Origin: Citrus sinensis
Lineage: Eukaryota > Streptophyta > Magnoliopsida > Sapindales > Rutaceae
Assembly: GCF_022201045.2 (NCBI RefSeq)
Contig: NC_068563.1
Location: forward strand, 248,001-312,000
DNA: 64,000 nucleotides
Direction: 5' to 3'
Shown: one piece after another, positions 1 to 10,000 of the stretch
Position numbering within the stretch: the stretch's first letter is position 1
Layout of the letters: each line of letters begins with the position of its first letter
Translations under genes and position numbers: made by a program
Notes under the pieces: model-generated
What the model was told of the DNA's origin: nothing
Database searches by the model: none
Seen by the model: only the letters and a program-made list of their open reading frames with translations

Positions 1-165
1 CAAGAGAAGACCAAGCATATAGATATAAGACAATATTTTGCCAGAAATGAAGTGCCAAAAGGTACTGTGAAGATGGTTAAAATACACACTGATGAGAACC
101 TTGCAGATGCCCTCACTAAGGTAGTTCTTGTAGCTAAGTTCAGACCTTATCTAGACATAGCTTAA
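1..165 (+). mobile_element. Ty1/copia polyprotein, C-terminal RNase H tail (partial)
   Basis: The window opens inside an open frame that ends at the TAA at 163-165. It carries the hallmark end of copia polyproteins: KTKHIDIR (conserved end of RNase H), then KIHTDENLADALTK and a short KFRPYLDIA tail. The rest of the element lies to the left of the window. A polypurine-like tract (about 197-206) and a 3' LTR follow at once, which fits the + orientation. Transposon-derived; no host function is implied. Confidence 0.9.
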
Positions 166-206
166 AGAGTCAGATTGAGGAAAATGTTTGATTCAAGATG
201 GAGAAT

Positions 207-891
207 TGTGAAAACAGCTTGTGAATCAAGCCTGGGCTTCTTTTGGACTTGGGATTTTTTTTTTTTTTTTTCCTGAAAAGGGACTTGGAATTGTTTTAAG
301 TATTCACATGTTTGTCATATGTTTATAATAGAAAACTAAGTGGTTAAAAACGACATATTCTTTGTATGTTTTGAATCAATACTTATGTAACTCACGTGTG
401 AGGCATGTGCTGAAGCTTAAGCAAATTTCTTAAATCTGTTATGCTACGTGTCGAGTTTTTGTGCAATCTAGGAACTGTTATGTTACTGATGCTGATTATA
501 TTAGTTGGTTTCTCAGTCAATTAGAGAGATCATTTTAGAGCGTTGTGTTGAGAATTAGGAGAGAGAGAGAAAGTTCTTGCATGTTTTTTGATATTTCTTG
601 TACAAAGCTTTGTAAAATTCTCCATTGATTCATCAATAAAACTCATTTAATAGTTTCTTCTGTGGATGTAGGTTGAGTATTTTTGTTCAACTAAACCACA
701 TTAAAATCATAAGTGTTTTTTTTATTGTTTTTATCTCGATCTTTTTTATTGTTTATTGAGTAAATTTTGTCAGTCAATTGAGTTGTGAGTTCACAGGACA
801 ATCTTGTGATTGTGCAATTTGATTAGATTTGATTAACAGATCTTGGGCAGTGGTTAATCTTGTGAAGTTGAAAAGAAAATTGATTACTACA
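207..891 (+). repeat. 3' LTR of the copia element
   Basis: The LTR is taken to start at TGTGAAAACAGC right after the purine-rich tract (GATGGAGAAT) and to end near TTGATTACTACA at 891, giving TG...CA ends. The sequence around 600-700 (CAATAAAACTC, then GTGGATGTAGGTTGAG) has the layout of the R/U5 region of plant copia LTRs. The partner 5' LTR is outside the window, so the right edge is approximate. Confidence 0.6.
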
Positions 892-978
892 ATATCCGAT
901 TGGATATAATGTCAATTCCGAATCTGATCCGAATTCATATCAATTCTATCTGAATCTGATCTGATGTCCACCACTAGT

Positions 979-1236
979 TAGGATGCGTTTGAAATTGAGA
1001 TTAGACAACTATAACTTAAAAGTTATAGAATTAAAATATTTAATAAATACTAACTGTTGCAGTTTAGAAGTTATGTTGATATAATTTTTCATTTATATTA
1101 TACAAAATTTATTATATCTTTAATAATATTATTATTTAAATTTTATATTTATTATAAATTATTAACTTTTATTTCATAATTATATTTTTTCACAATAATT
1201 ATAATTTAAAAAAATACAAAACCTTAATTCTAAACG
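979..1236. repeat. Possible small MITE upstream of the metallothionein gene
   Basis: A very AT-rich stretch is bounded by GGATGCGTTTGAAATTGAG on the left and, inverted, CCCGTTTAGAATTAAGG on the right. The match is imperfect and I could not assign a target duplication. The pattern resembles common short plant MITEs, but this is tentative. The rest of 892-1678 is promoter DNA. Confidence 0.3.
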
Positions 1237-1389
1237 GGAGTACGCACCCCATTTTTATCTCTTAAACTTAATGCAGTGTCTTTATCTCTTTTAGGCTATC
1301 GAAAACTCGCTCTCTCTTTTCCGTTGATTCCTTCCGTATCTTGCATCTCCATTTGATTACGAGTACGTGTTCAACCTATGGGTACTGCA

Positions 1390-1499
1390 CACGTGGGATA
1401 ATAGAATTTGATTATATAAATAACAAATCTGGACACCGTTCTTCTTTCCGCACAAAAAATCATGCAAAATGCAGTCAAATGTGTCACTGTGTACACGTG
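1390..1499 (+). promoter_or_regulatory. G-box/ABRE and RY elements of the metallothionein promoter
   Basis: Two CACGTG cores are visible, at 1390-1395 (context GCACACGTGGGA) and 1494-1499 (context GTACACGTGT). An RY element CATGCA lies at 1461-1466. ABRE-type G-boxes with RY motifs are the known signature of ABA- and seed-maturation-controlled promoters, and type-4 metallothioneins are seed-expressed. The motifs are seen; the regulation is inferred. Confidence 0.5.
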
Positions 1500-1678
1500 T
1501 TTGCATTGCATCCTACGCGTCACCTGTTAATGATGCCACCTTTTACATGCGTACACTATTGCTGCTATTCTACGTCGGTGCCACGTCCGGTTCAATTACA
1601 AGACTCCGGAACATGATACAAAGAACACAACAAATTGTATGTGGCTAAGGCCCTAGAGGTTCAACCGGGCAAAAATTA

Positions 1679-1983
1679 ATGGCAGATGTATTGAGGTCAG
1701 GTATAGTTCACTGCAACGACACCTGCGGCTGCCCTGTGCCTTGTCCCGGAGGTGCTGCGTGCAGGTCTGTGATACGAGTTTAATTTTTTCTCTCTGTATT
1801 AACTTAAATGTTATTGAATGCTTTTGCAGCTGCTCAACTGTGGCCTATATCGAGTACAATCACAAGTGTTGCTCATGCGGGGGGCATTGCAGCTGTAATC
1901 CTTGCACATGCAGTAAGATTCAAGCTAATAAAATCTGCAAGGCTCATTGTAGTTGCGGCACTGCTTGCAAATGCCCCACTTGA
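1679..1983 (+). CDS. Type-4 (Ec) metallothionein
   Basis: Two exons, 1679-1764 and 1830-1983, joined across a 65-bp GT-AG intron, encode 79 residues. The protein has 18 Cys in three clusters: C12-C30, C42-C56 and C65-C77. The central cluster reads CSCGGHCSCNPCTC. Spaced His40 and His48 match the two zinc-binding His known in wheat Ec. Ec proteins bind zinc in three domains' worth of Cys clusters and store zinc in developing seeds; the promoter carries ABRE and RY motifs, in keeping with this. Two oddities: an extra Cys makes a Cys-Cys pair at 42-43, and the frame ends CPT-TGA where relatives usually have CPTC, so the last Cys seems lost to a stop. The ATG at 1679 is the first in frame and gives the expected MAD N-terminus. 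An AATAAA is at 2121-2126. Confidence 0.9.
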
Positions 1984-2464
1984 AATGCCTGATCTTAATT
2001 TGAAGTTGATGGGTAGCTTCAGCAGCCATATATATTGTAACTTAAATTTCTTTTAAATGCTGCCGACAATATGTATTTGCTTTAATTATATGCTTGTATG
2101 AGAGGATGTGTATATAGCTGAATAAACGAATAAAACTGAGTTTTGTAAATGGGAAGCTTCCTCAACCTCGCAAACAACTGTTTGAGCTTACCTTGTTTTT
2201 AATTTTCCATGCGACTCGAATCAGAAATTTGACGTTAACAAACTAATAGTAATTATAAAATGGCAGCTAATCATGCTGCAATTCTCCGGCCATAGGGCCA
2301 TTTGCATATATGACAAATGACAACATGTATGTATACAATACGTTATCTTTATGACCAGGTAGTTAAAGAATTCAGAGAGCATTGAATTGTAGAAGTATAT
2401 ATTGCATATTGTTTCAACAAGACCTGCCACCAATGTAATCTCTAATGAGGTAGCTGCCGACCAT
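1984..2464. other. Convergent 3' UTR/intergenic DNA
   Basis: This DNA lies between the stop codons of the convergent metallothionein and TANGO2-like genes. It carries poly(A)-like signals for the + gene near 2121-2133 and presumably the 3' UTR of the minus gene. No other gene is seen. Confidence 0.6.
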
Positions 2465-4595
2465 CTACTTCTCAATCTGATAAGCCACAGTCTGCTCTTT
2501 CCACAAGTCCTTCTCAAGATGCCTTTCATAAAAGTACACTTCCCCATTTGATTTCACATACAATGAAGAAGTGCTTCTGGTGCCATAACGTCCCTGCACG
2601 TTCACGATCGCCAAAGATTCATTTTCTTTTGTGCTGGGTGAAACAAAGGATGTAAGGACTTACCAAAGGACGCTCTGTGTCGATGAATATTGAACTCAAG
2701 TGGGATTCTGTCTCAGGAGGATAAATGTCAGGCAGCAAGCCTTCATCATCTTTAGTTGTGTCCATCATTAGCTCGTCGGCCATTTCTTTCATTTGAAGTT
2801 CTCCTTCACCATATTTGTCCATCAGCTCTTTGAAAGCATGGCCTAGACGCTGAGCCTGAAAATGGAAAAAAACTACTCACTTTACCTGGAAAATAAACTA
2901 TGACAAGCAACGCATTACAACTTTGAACTTCTAAGACATTACCTTGGGCCATGGAGAGTCCAGTAGTGCATTCGTTAACACATGGATACCAGGTGAAACC
3001 TCTGTGGCTATACTTTTACCTCCTTCTGACCTGTTGGTTACATAGACCATGGATTTGGAATGAATATTAACTATTACCAGGTTAAATCCATTGTACTGAT
3101 CCGCTTCTGTCAAAATCTCTTCCGCAAAATCCAAGGGCTTCTTCTTGCTCTGTGGCAAAGCAGATTTAACATGATCGTGTTAAGTTTTTTGAAGCAATTC
3201 TCTTCAGCAAAAGAACAAATCTCATAAAACCACAGCGAACACATATCAAGCAAATGACCTGACAACAATTTTTAAGAACATCCTCCGTTGAAAATTTTGA
3301 TTAATGATAATTCAGCCTCGTTTACTCTTAGAAGTTCAGACAAAAATGATTGGAACATCACATTGAATCAAAGCAAAAGCAAAATGTTTTGCCCTGAGTC
3401 CAAACATACCACATTGGAGGTAAAAAAGTGAGAATATCCCATGAAATGTGGCAATATTCATCAATCTGCAAAGCCATGAAGAGAAAAGGCCAGCAAATTC
3501 CATGGAACGGTCACTTCTACTCCCAAAGATGCCTCTTTGAACGCCTCTGAAATCAAGATGAAATAAAACAGTTACCTATGCTAGCGAGTAGCAACTCAAT
3601 TGCCTGTCTTATTCCAAAACACGGGTTTGAATTTGACAACCATCTAAAACATGCCCAATGATCTGATCTGAGTCACTGACCACTCTGTATTGCAAAAAAA
3701 AATCCAGTCCATGGCATATGGTTATTACTTATGAAGTATTTCACGCTATGTAAGGCTCCCGACATTATCACTCAAGCTACATTTGCAATATGCAGATCAC
3801 TCCTTTCTGTAGAGCAAGTCGGCAAACTATTTATCACCTAAGGTCAGAGAAGAAATCAACATTTGTCATGCCTGATGGTCTGGGGAGGGCTAGTCCAGAT
3901 GCAGCCCGATCATTTATTAACTTGGAACTTGTCTTCTTGCACTTGTAAATCAAAGGCTTTTAACAAACCGCCGTTAGGAATGGCCCTTGTTTGTCTCCTT
4001 ATTATACTAAGGATCTCATATTCCCATATACGTCACCAATTAACAGAAGCACAGAAGTTACACTTTGTTTATTGGATCACCAAAAGCATGAGAATTTGAA
4101 CTCTCCCAAAACTCCAATCAAACCAATTGTCAAATCCACTCTCTAAACAATTACAAACCAAATATAACAGTAAAACTCTGAAAAGCAGAATAGATTATGG
4201 GGACATAAAATCACCTGCAAGAAACGAACGGGTAATTCACCTCTGCTCTTAGCTTGAGGAATTGACTGGACTTCCCTAAAATTGGTAAGGAAAGCAAATT
4301 TACCATCTGTTGTAGAAGCCAGCCATGTGCCGCCGGCCTTCTCGTCTCTTCCTCCCAAAATCTCTGCTCCTTCCCACCATCCTAGTGGCTTTGTAGGCCT
4401 TGCAGCAACAAAAGAATCAATCAAAACTCAACATAACCTACAAATTATATCCCCAAAACAACTTATAAAACGATGTCAGAAACCGGGGAAAAAAATAAAA
4501 AAGAATGCTAACCGGCTGTGATATTCATCTCTGTTGAATAATAACAGAAATGGGTAAAGTGGGTGAGCTTGCCACATAAACACAGCTATACACAT
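2465..4595 (-). CDS. TANGO2-like NRDE-family protein (DUF833)
   Basis: Five exons on the minus strand, 4513-4595, 4215-4398, 2943-3149, 2664-2855 and 2465-2593, all with GT-AG junctions and continuous frame, give 264 residues, the usual size of plant TANGO2 homologues. The N-terminus starts Met-Cys-Ile and contains the family-naming NRDE (FNRDEYHSRPTKPLGWW). GGRDEKAGGTWLA and LTNFRE follow, then SNALLDSPWPK-type sequence (here LTNALLDSPWPKAQRLG). The Cys right after Met suits the predicted N-terminal-nucleophile hydrolase fold. Animal and yeast homologues act in Golgi/ER organisation and haem trafficking; the plant role is little known. The introns are 0.07-1.1 kb. Exon 5 could be extended by read-through of its acceptor, but the spliced model fits the family best. 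Confidence 0.9.
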
Positions 4596-5022
4596 GGCTT
4601 CGATGGGCTTCTAGTGAAATCTAGGCAATTCGCTCCCTAAGTATCTGACTTTAATACTCCATGACAATTTCAAACTGTTGAGATCATCTCAGATTTTGTC
4701 TGAGTGTCATTGGCGGTGATTTGACAAGAAGTAGAACAACGGCGGTACTAATACTAATAAGTTGGTACATATTTGGAATCTTAATACAACTCTTGAAAGG
4801 AAAAGACGCAATTGCCTTAATTATCACAAACCAAACAAAACACCCTCATTTTAATGATCAATTTAAAAGAGAAAAAAATTTCTCCTCGAAAGCTATCACT
4901 TTACTCTGACTCTTTCTTTCTCCTGTTGGTTTGGTTTAGTTTGGTTGCCATTCATTCATATACGATGGACCACCCTTTTTGCAAAGTTCCCATTTCTTTT
5001 TTCATTTTTTCCACCTCCTTCG
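4596..5022. other. Leader/promoter of the TANGO2-like gene
   Basis: No gene is seen. The stretch holds the presumed minus-strand 5' UTR and promoter and ends at the target duplication of the hAT MITE (CTCCTTCG, 5015-5022). Confidence 0.5.
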
Positions 5023-5518
5023 TAGGCTTGGCAAAATTCGGGTCCGGTCTAGGTTTTAGTGTTGCCCAGGACCGGACCGGATGAGAGAAATATAAGATTG
5101 GATCCGGGTTAAAACCTAATTTTTTCAAGTCTGGTCCGGGCTTGAGCCCGGCACTTTTGGGGTCTGGATTTTGATCCAGGCTTTCTAAACCCGCATGTGA
5201 TAACTTCAATTTTTTTTCTTCAATTTTTTATTTCATTTCTCTAACAATGCAAATTTTTAAAAAGAAAATAATCAAATAAACTCATTCAATCTCAAACTTT
5301 AAAAAAGAAAATAGTCAAATACAAATATATAACACACTAACAATGCAAATTTTGCACAAATGATAAATTAAAATTATTTCAATCTACTTTCTAATACCTA
5401 AATTCATCCAATTTCTAACTTAGACTCATTCAATCTATATATAAAATAAATAAATTAAATTCAACAACACAATAATCACACAATAAATTTAAATAACATC
5501 CAACATATCATAAATTCA

Positions 5519-5571
<53 letters not shown>

Positions 5572-5757
5572 TAATTTATTAAAAAATAGGGTCCGATCTG
5601 GGTTCCGGGTTTTTGGTGTTGAACTCGGACCGGGGCCCAGAAATGTCAGGGTTTGAGAATTTCAAACCCGAATTTAGTTTTTCTGTGCATGCGGTCCGAA
5701 TTTTGCCCGGACCGGATTAGCCGGGTCCGGTCCGGGCGGGCTTTTTTGACGCCCCTA
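5023..5757. mobile_element. Non-autonomous hAT-type element (MITE)
   Basis: The left end TAGGCTTGGCAAAATTCGGG and the inverted right end TAGGGGCGTCAAAAAAGCCC form imperfect terminal inverted repeats of the hAT type. They are flanked by 8-bp target duplications CTCCTTCG (5015-5022) and CTCATTCG (5758-5765), matching at 7 of 8. Both subterminal regions are packed with GGTCCGG/CCGGACC repeats, while the core is AT-rich with a (TA)n run at 5523-5563. It has no transposase frame, so it must have moved in trans. Confidence 0.8.
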
Positions 5758-6950
5758 CTCATTCGTCCGGACCCAACTACCGGGCTCCACCTAATCTTTT
5801 AGTTCATGTGGGTAGGATTATTGGTAGTGCAACACAACTCGTCAAGACAACAAGAAGTATGGTAAGTTGGGTTTGACCTTAACTACTACTACTACTACTA
5901 CTAATAATAATAATACATATTACTCATTATCCAAAAAAAGAAAGTGTTGAATTTATATCATCTGCAATTCTGTTATTAATTTTATTATATGCTTCGAGCT
6001 TTTCAATTTCTAGGTACGAGCATTTAATTACTTTCGTAAACTCATAATTAATTATATCTTTCACTTCGTTTTTACTCCAATAGAAATGGCACTCTGTATT
6101 TTATTATATTTACCATATTTTTAAAAATTATTTCATCATATTTACATCAAATTACGACAAGACATTTTAGAAAATGTATCAAAAACATATATGTGTTTAT
6201 GTGCGTGCGCGCGTGTGTGTATATATATATATATATAGTTATTAAGTTAAATTAATTATAACTTACAACTGATCTAAAATTAATTTCTCACAATCAATAA
6301 CTTAAAAATACAAAAAAAAAATTATTTTTAAATTATTATATATTACAGCTAATATAAAAACATAGTAAGACCCCATATATGACACTAGAAATGTATGAAA
6401 TGAAACAAATATGTATAGCACATTTAATAAATAATTCAAGATAGTACTTTCTTATTATTGACACAATTAATAATAATAATAAATTGGTGAGATTTGTATT
6501 AGCCCAACTATAATGTGAAGTGACTCATAACAAGACAACCTGAATGTTAAAAAAAAAAAAGTAAGAAAGAAACTAGTGATTTATGCATTTTCTTATAAAT
6601 AGACTATGCACGAAATTATCTAAAGTGATTTTATTTTACACTAAACATTTTCTCAAAAAGTTTTAGTAACTTATATTTTTGGTATTTTCTTTTAGAAAAT
6701 AAACCCATTATCATACATTTTGACCAGCTGCCACGTACGAGCCATCACAACTAAAAACAAATTTTGAATCGAGTTGTCACGTGTCAAAGTCTCATTCGCA
6801 ACACGTGCGACAATTACGTGCATCAATAGCCTTCTTTCCCTGAAATTTATAAGCAAAAGTTCATATTCTAATAAATAATCGTAATAACAACAACAAATGA
6901 ATAAAAAAATAATAAAGAATTAATCACTTGAATAAAATAAAATAACGATG

Positions 6951-6984
<34 letters not shown>

Positions 6985-7083
6985 GTGTGTGTATTTTTTT
7001 TTTTAAAAAAAACAACCTTGTTTGTTTGTTAAAACAAAAAGAGAGAGAAAGAGAGAGAACAAAAGGAGAGTGAAGAGGGAAAA
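5758..7083 (+). promoter_or_regulatory. Promoter and leader of the bromodomain gene, with microsatellites
   Basis: No coding sequence is seen. The stretch holds ACT/AAT repeats (about 5883-5915), a mixed GT/CG/TA repeat (6201-6237), an AAT repeat (6949-6984), two G-boxes CACGTG at 6778-6783 and 6802-6807, and a GAGA-rich leader (about 7039-7075) directly before the start codon, the kind of tract bound by plant BPC factors. The motifs are seen; regulatory use is inferred. Confidence 0.5.
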
Positions 7084-10000
7084 ATGGGTAAGGGAGTGGA
7101 GAAGAAGAAGAAGAAGAAAGGGAGGCCGTCTCTGTTAGATCTTCAAAAGCGTAATCTCAGGGAGCAGCAGCAACAACAACAACAACAGCTGCAGCTGAAA
7201 AAGAAGAAGAAGAAAGGCCTCAAGGATGGCAATAATTACAACTCTGCCCCTATTCTTACCCCTAATTACAATTCCGCCGCTGCCACCGCCCTTCGGCGAT
7301 CTTCGCGGCGGAATCCCAATCCCTCGCCCGAGAAGGTTTCCGAAGGGGAGGACGATGAATCCGAGGGTAATCGGCGCGAGAAGGACCTGAAGCTTGTGCT
7401 CAAGTATCAAATATCCAATTCGAACGCCTCCGATTCGGACGAAAACGCGCACAAGAAGCGGAAGATCAATGCAATCGGTGGTGGATCTGGCAGTGCTGAC
7501 TGTGAAAAGGTGCTTGAATTAGCAAAATTTAGACTTTTCGGGTTACTTTATTGGAAAAAAATACGTAACTTTTTTTTTTTTTGGAGTTTTGAGTAATTTT
7601 ATTTGAAATTAAAGCGCCAAATATTTTTTCCGCGGAAATTAATGTTAGGACAGCGTTTTTGGAAGTACCTTGAACTTCGGGCCGTTTTGAAAGAGCGCAA
7701 AAAAACCGTGCTTTTGAAAATTCTAGAAACTTCGGTTGACTTGGTTTTTGTGTTTTGAAATTCGGACACTTTTGAATTTTATTTTGAATTTTGTTGTTGC
7801 TGTTTGTAGCTGTTAATATCACTTTATTTAAATAAAAAAGATGATGATAATAATAATAATGATTTTGACTGTCAAATCTGATAAAAAAAGTTGAAATTTG
7901 TCTTTTCTTTTGAATTATTGGTTCATGGTTATTCTTTTATATTTTTATTTTTTCAATTAACTGTGATTTTTTTCCCGTTTTGGAATTTTGAATGCTGTGC
8001 TACTCTGCTCTGTGCTTCTGAACCTATTTTAGTGACAAAGAGATTTGGTTGTTGGTAAGAATTTTGTTGCTTTATATATTTCGTAATTTTTAATGGGTTT
8101 TGTTTTCAGGGAGAGAAGACTATTTCTGGTGCGAATCCAACAAATAACAACCAAGGTCTGCTAATGAAATCTTATACTAGACTTAAAAGGAGATTTTTGG
8201 GAACTTTTTGCTAGTGATCTAAAATACCCATATGCTAAAAAGACTTTTTTTTTTTTTTTTTTTTTGGGTTTGATCTTTTTGGTGCTATTATGGTTGATAA
8301 CTTGCAGGGGCTCAGTTGGAATTGGGACCCTCAACGCCTTTACCAGATAAAAAGCTATTGCTGTTCATCCTCGATAGACTTCAAAAGTGTGTCTATTTGT
8401 TTCTGTGTTTTTTATTTGATTTCTTTCATATGGCTTTTGTTTTTCAAGTTCATTGAGTTTTGTTTCTGCAAAAATTTTTATGTTCATTTCAGGAAGGATA
8501 CTTATGGGGTGTTTTCTGAGCCAGTGGACCCAGAAGAGGCAAGTTCATTTAGTTTGAGACATATTAACTTGAGGAGTTTTGTGAATGTTTTTAATAATAT
8601 TATCATATTTTTATATTGATATTCTTCTGCAGCTTCCAGATTACTGTGAGGTCATCGAGCATCCCATGGATTTTGGGACAGTGAGGAACAAACTAGCTAA
8701 CGGAGCTTATGCCACCCTGGAGCAGTTTGAGGTTGGTTCACATGCTTGTGATTATATCTTTCAAAAACCTGATATTTTCTCCCTCTCCCTCTGTCAGTTT
8801 GTTCTTTACTGTTTCGATATTTATTTGGAATACAGTTTGTACTTTGCTTTCCAAATGCAGTATCTATTGGAACAAAGCATTGGCTGTTTTCCTGTTTGAA
8901 GTTAGATTTTCTTCTTCTTGATGAAAATTTGATGTTGTGCATACTATTAGCGAGCAAGGTCTTGCTAGATTATTCATAGATTTGTACAATTCTTAAATAT
9001 TAGTTCATGCCACCTGCATTTAGGTGGAACTATTTCTTGCTTAAGTTAATTGAAATAATCTACTCTGATTCCCATGGTTTGTTGTGCCAATGATTCTTCT
9101 GATTTTATCCTTTATTGCTAATGGCTTATGTATCTACAAGCTAATATGATGTTCCGGAATTTCCTGATATAAGCTTAACTGCTGTGAACTCTTTGCTTTT
9201 GGTTTGCCAATCCCTCATGAATGCCGATGCTATTTGTAGTTGTATTTTTTTAACATGCATTGGAGATATTCAAACGGTAGAATAACGACATTTTATGTCG
9301 GTTTTCGTGTAAGATCCTAGAAGCCCCGTTTCAACATGACAGCTCACTACCTGGCTTTTTTTATTGAGGTTACTGTGTCTCCATTTGGTAATTGTGTATC
9401 ATGTTTTAGGAAGTACTGTTTCCTTGATCAGCGGGAGTAAGTCACATAATCCAACATGGAATAGCAATCTTCTACTACTTTACTCCGTAGCTCCATCTTC
9501 ATCTGTGATTTGGCCTCAGTGTACTTAACTGCGCATGAGAAAAGATAAATGATTGGCCTTGACATATTTTGTGCATAATGTTGTCATAGATATTAACTTG
9601 CTTCCTCTGATTCATTTACCCCTTTATATTCTTTTTGTCACAATTCTGAGATGCAATTTATTTTTCCTTTAAGATTTAGGATGATTAAAAGGATTTACTG
9701 TTAGCTAATTTAGTGCTAGTTATTGGCTTCTCGTGGGCATAAAGGGTTGGCCAAGGATAGTTTTTAAGTTTTGAATCTGCCTAAGTGATTTGCTTTCATC
9801 TTAATGCTGAATAACAAATCTAGGATTTGCTGAAATCCTTTTCTGCTCAAGATTGAATGGATGTGCTTTCTTATTTGGTATGGCTAGAGTAGTTATTAAT
9901 CTTGATTTGTTAGCCTTTGAATTTACTTACTAAGTAATGAATAATATCTCTTTAAGCCATATATGTGTCAGAAACTGGATTTGCAGTTATTGAGAACTGA

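Noticed and set aside
2221-2547. Minus-strand 108-codon frame as a separate gene
   Set aside because: It is the last exon of the TANGO2-like gene read in another frame and into the 3' UTR.
5523-5563. (TA)n run as a possible functional site
   Set aside because: It is an ordinary microsatellite inside the hAT MITE core.
7135-7452. Minus-strand 105-codon frame
   Set aside because: Shadow of exon 1 of the bromodomain gene; poly-Leu comes from antisense of the CAG/AAG tracts.
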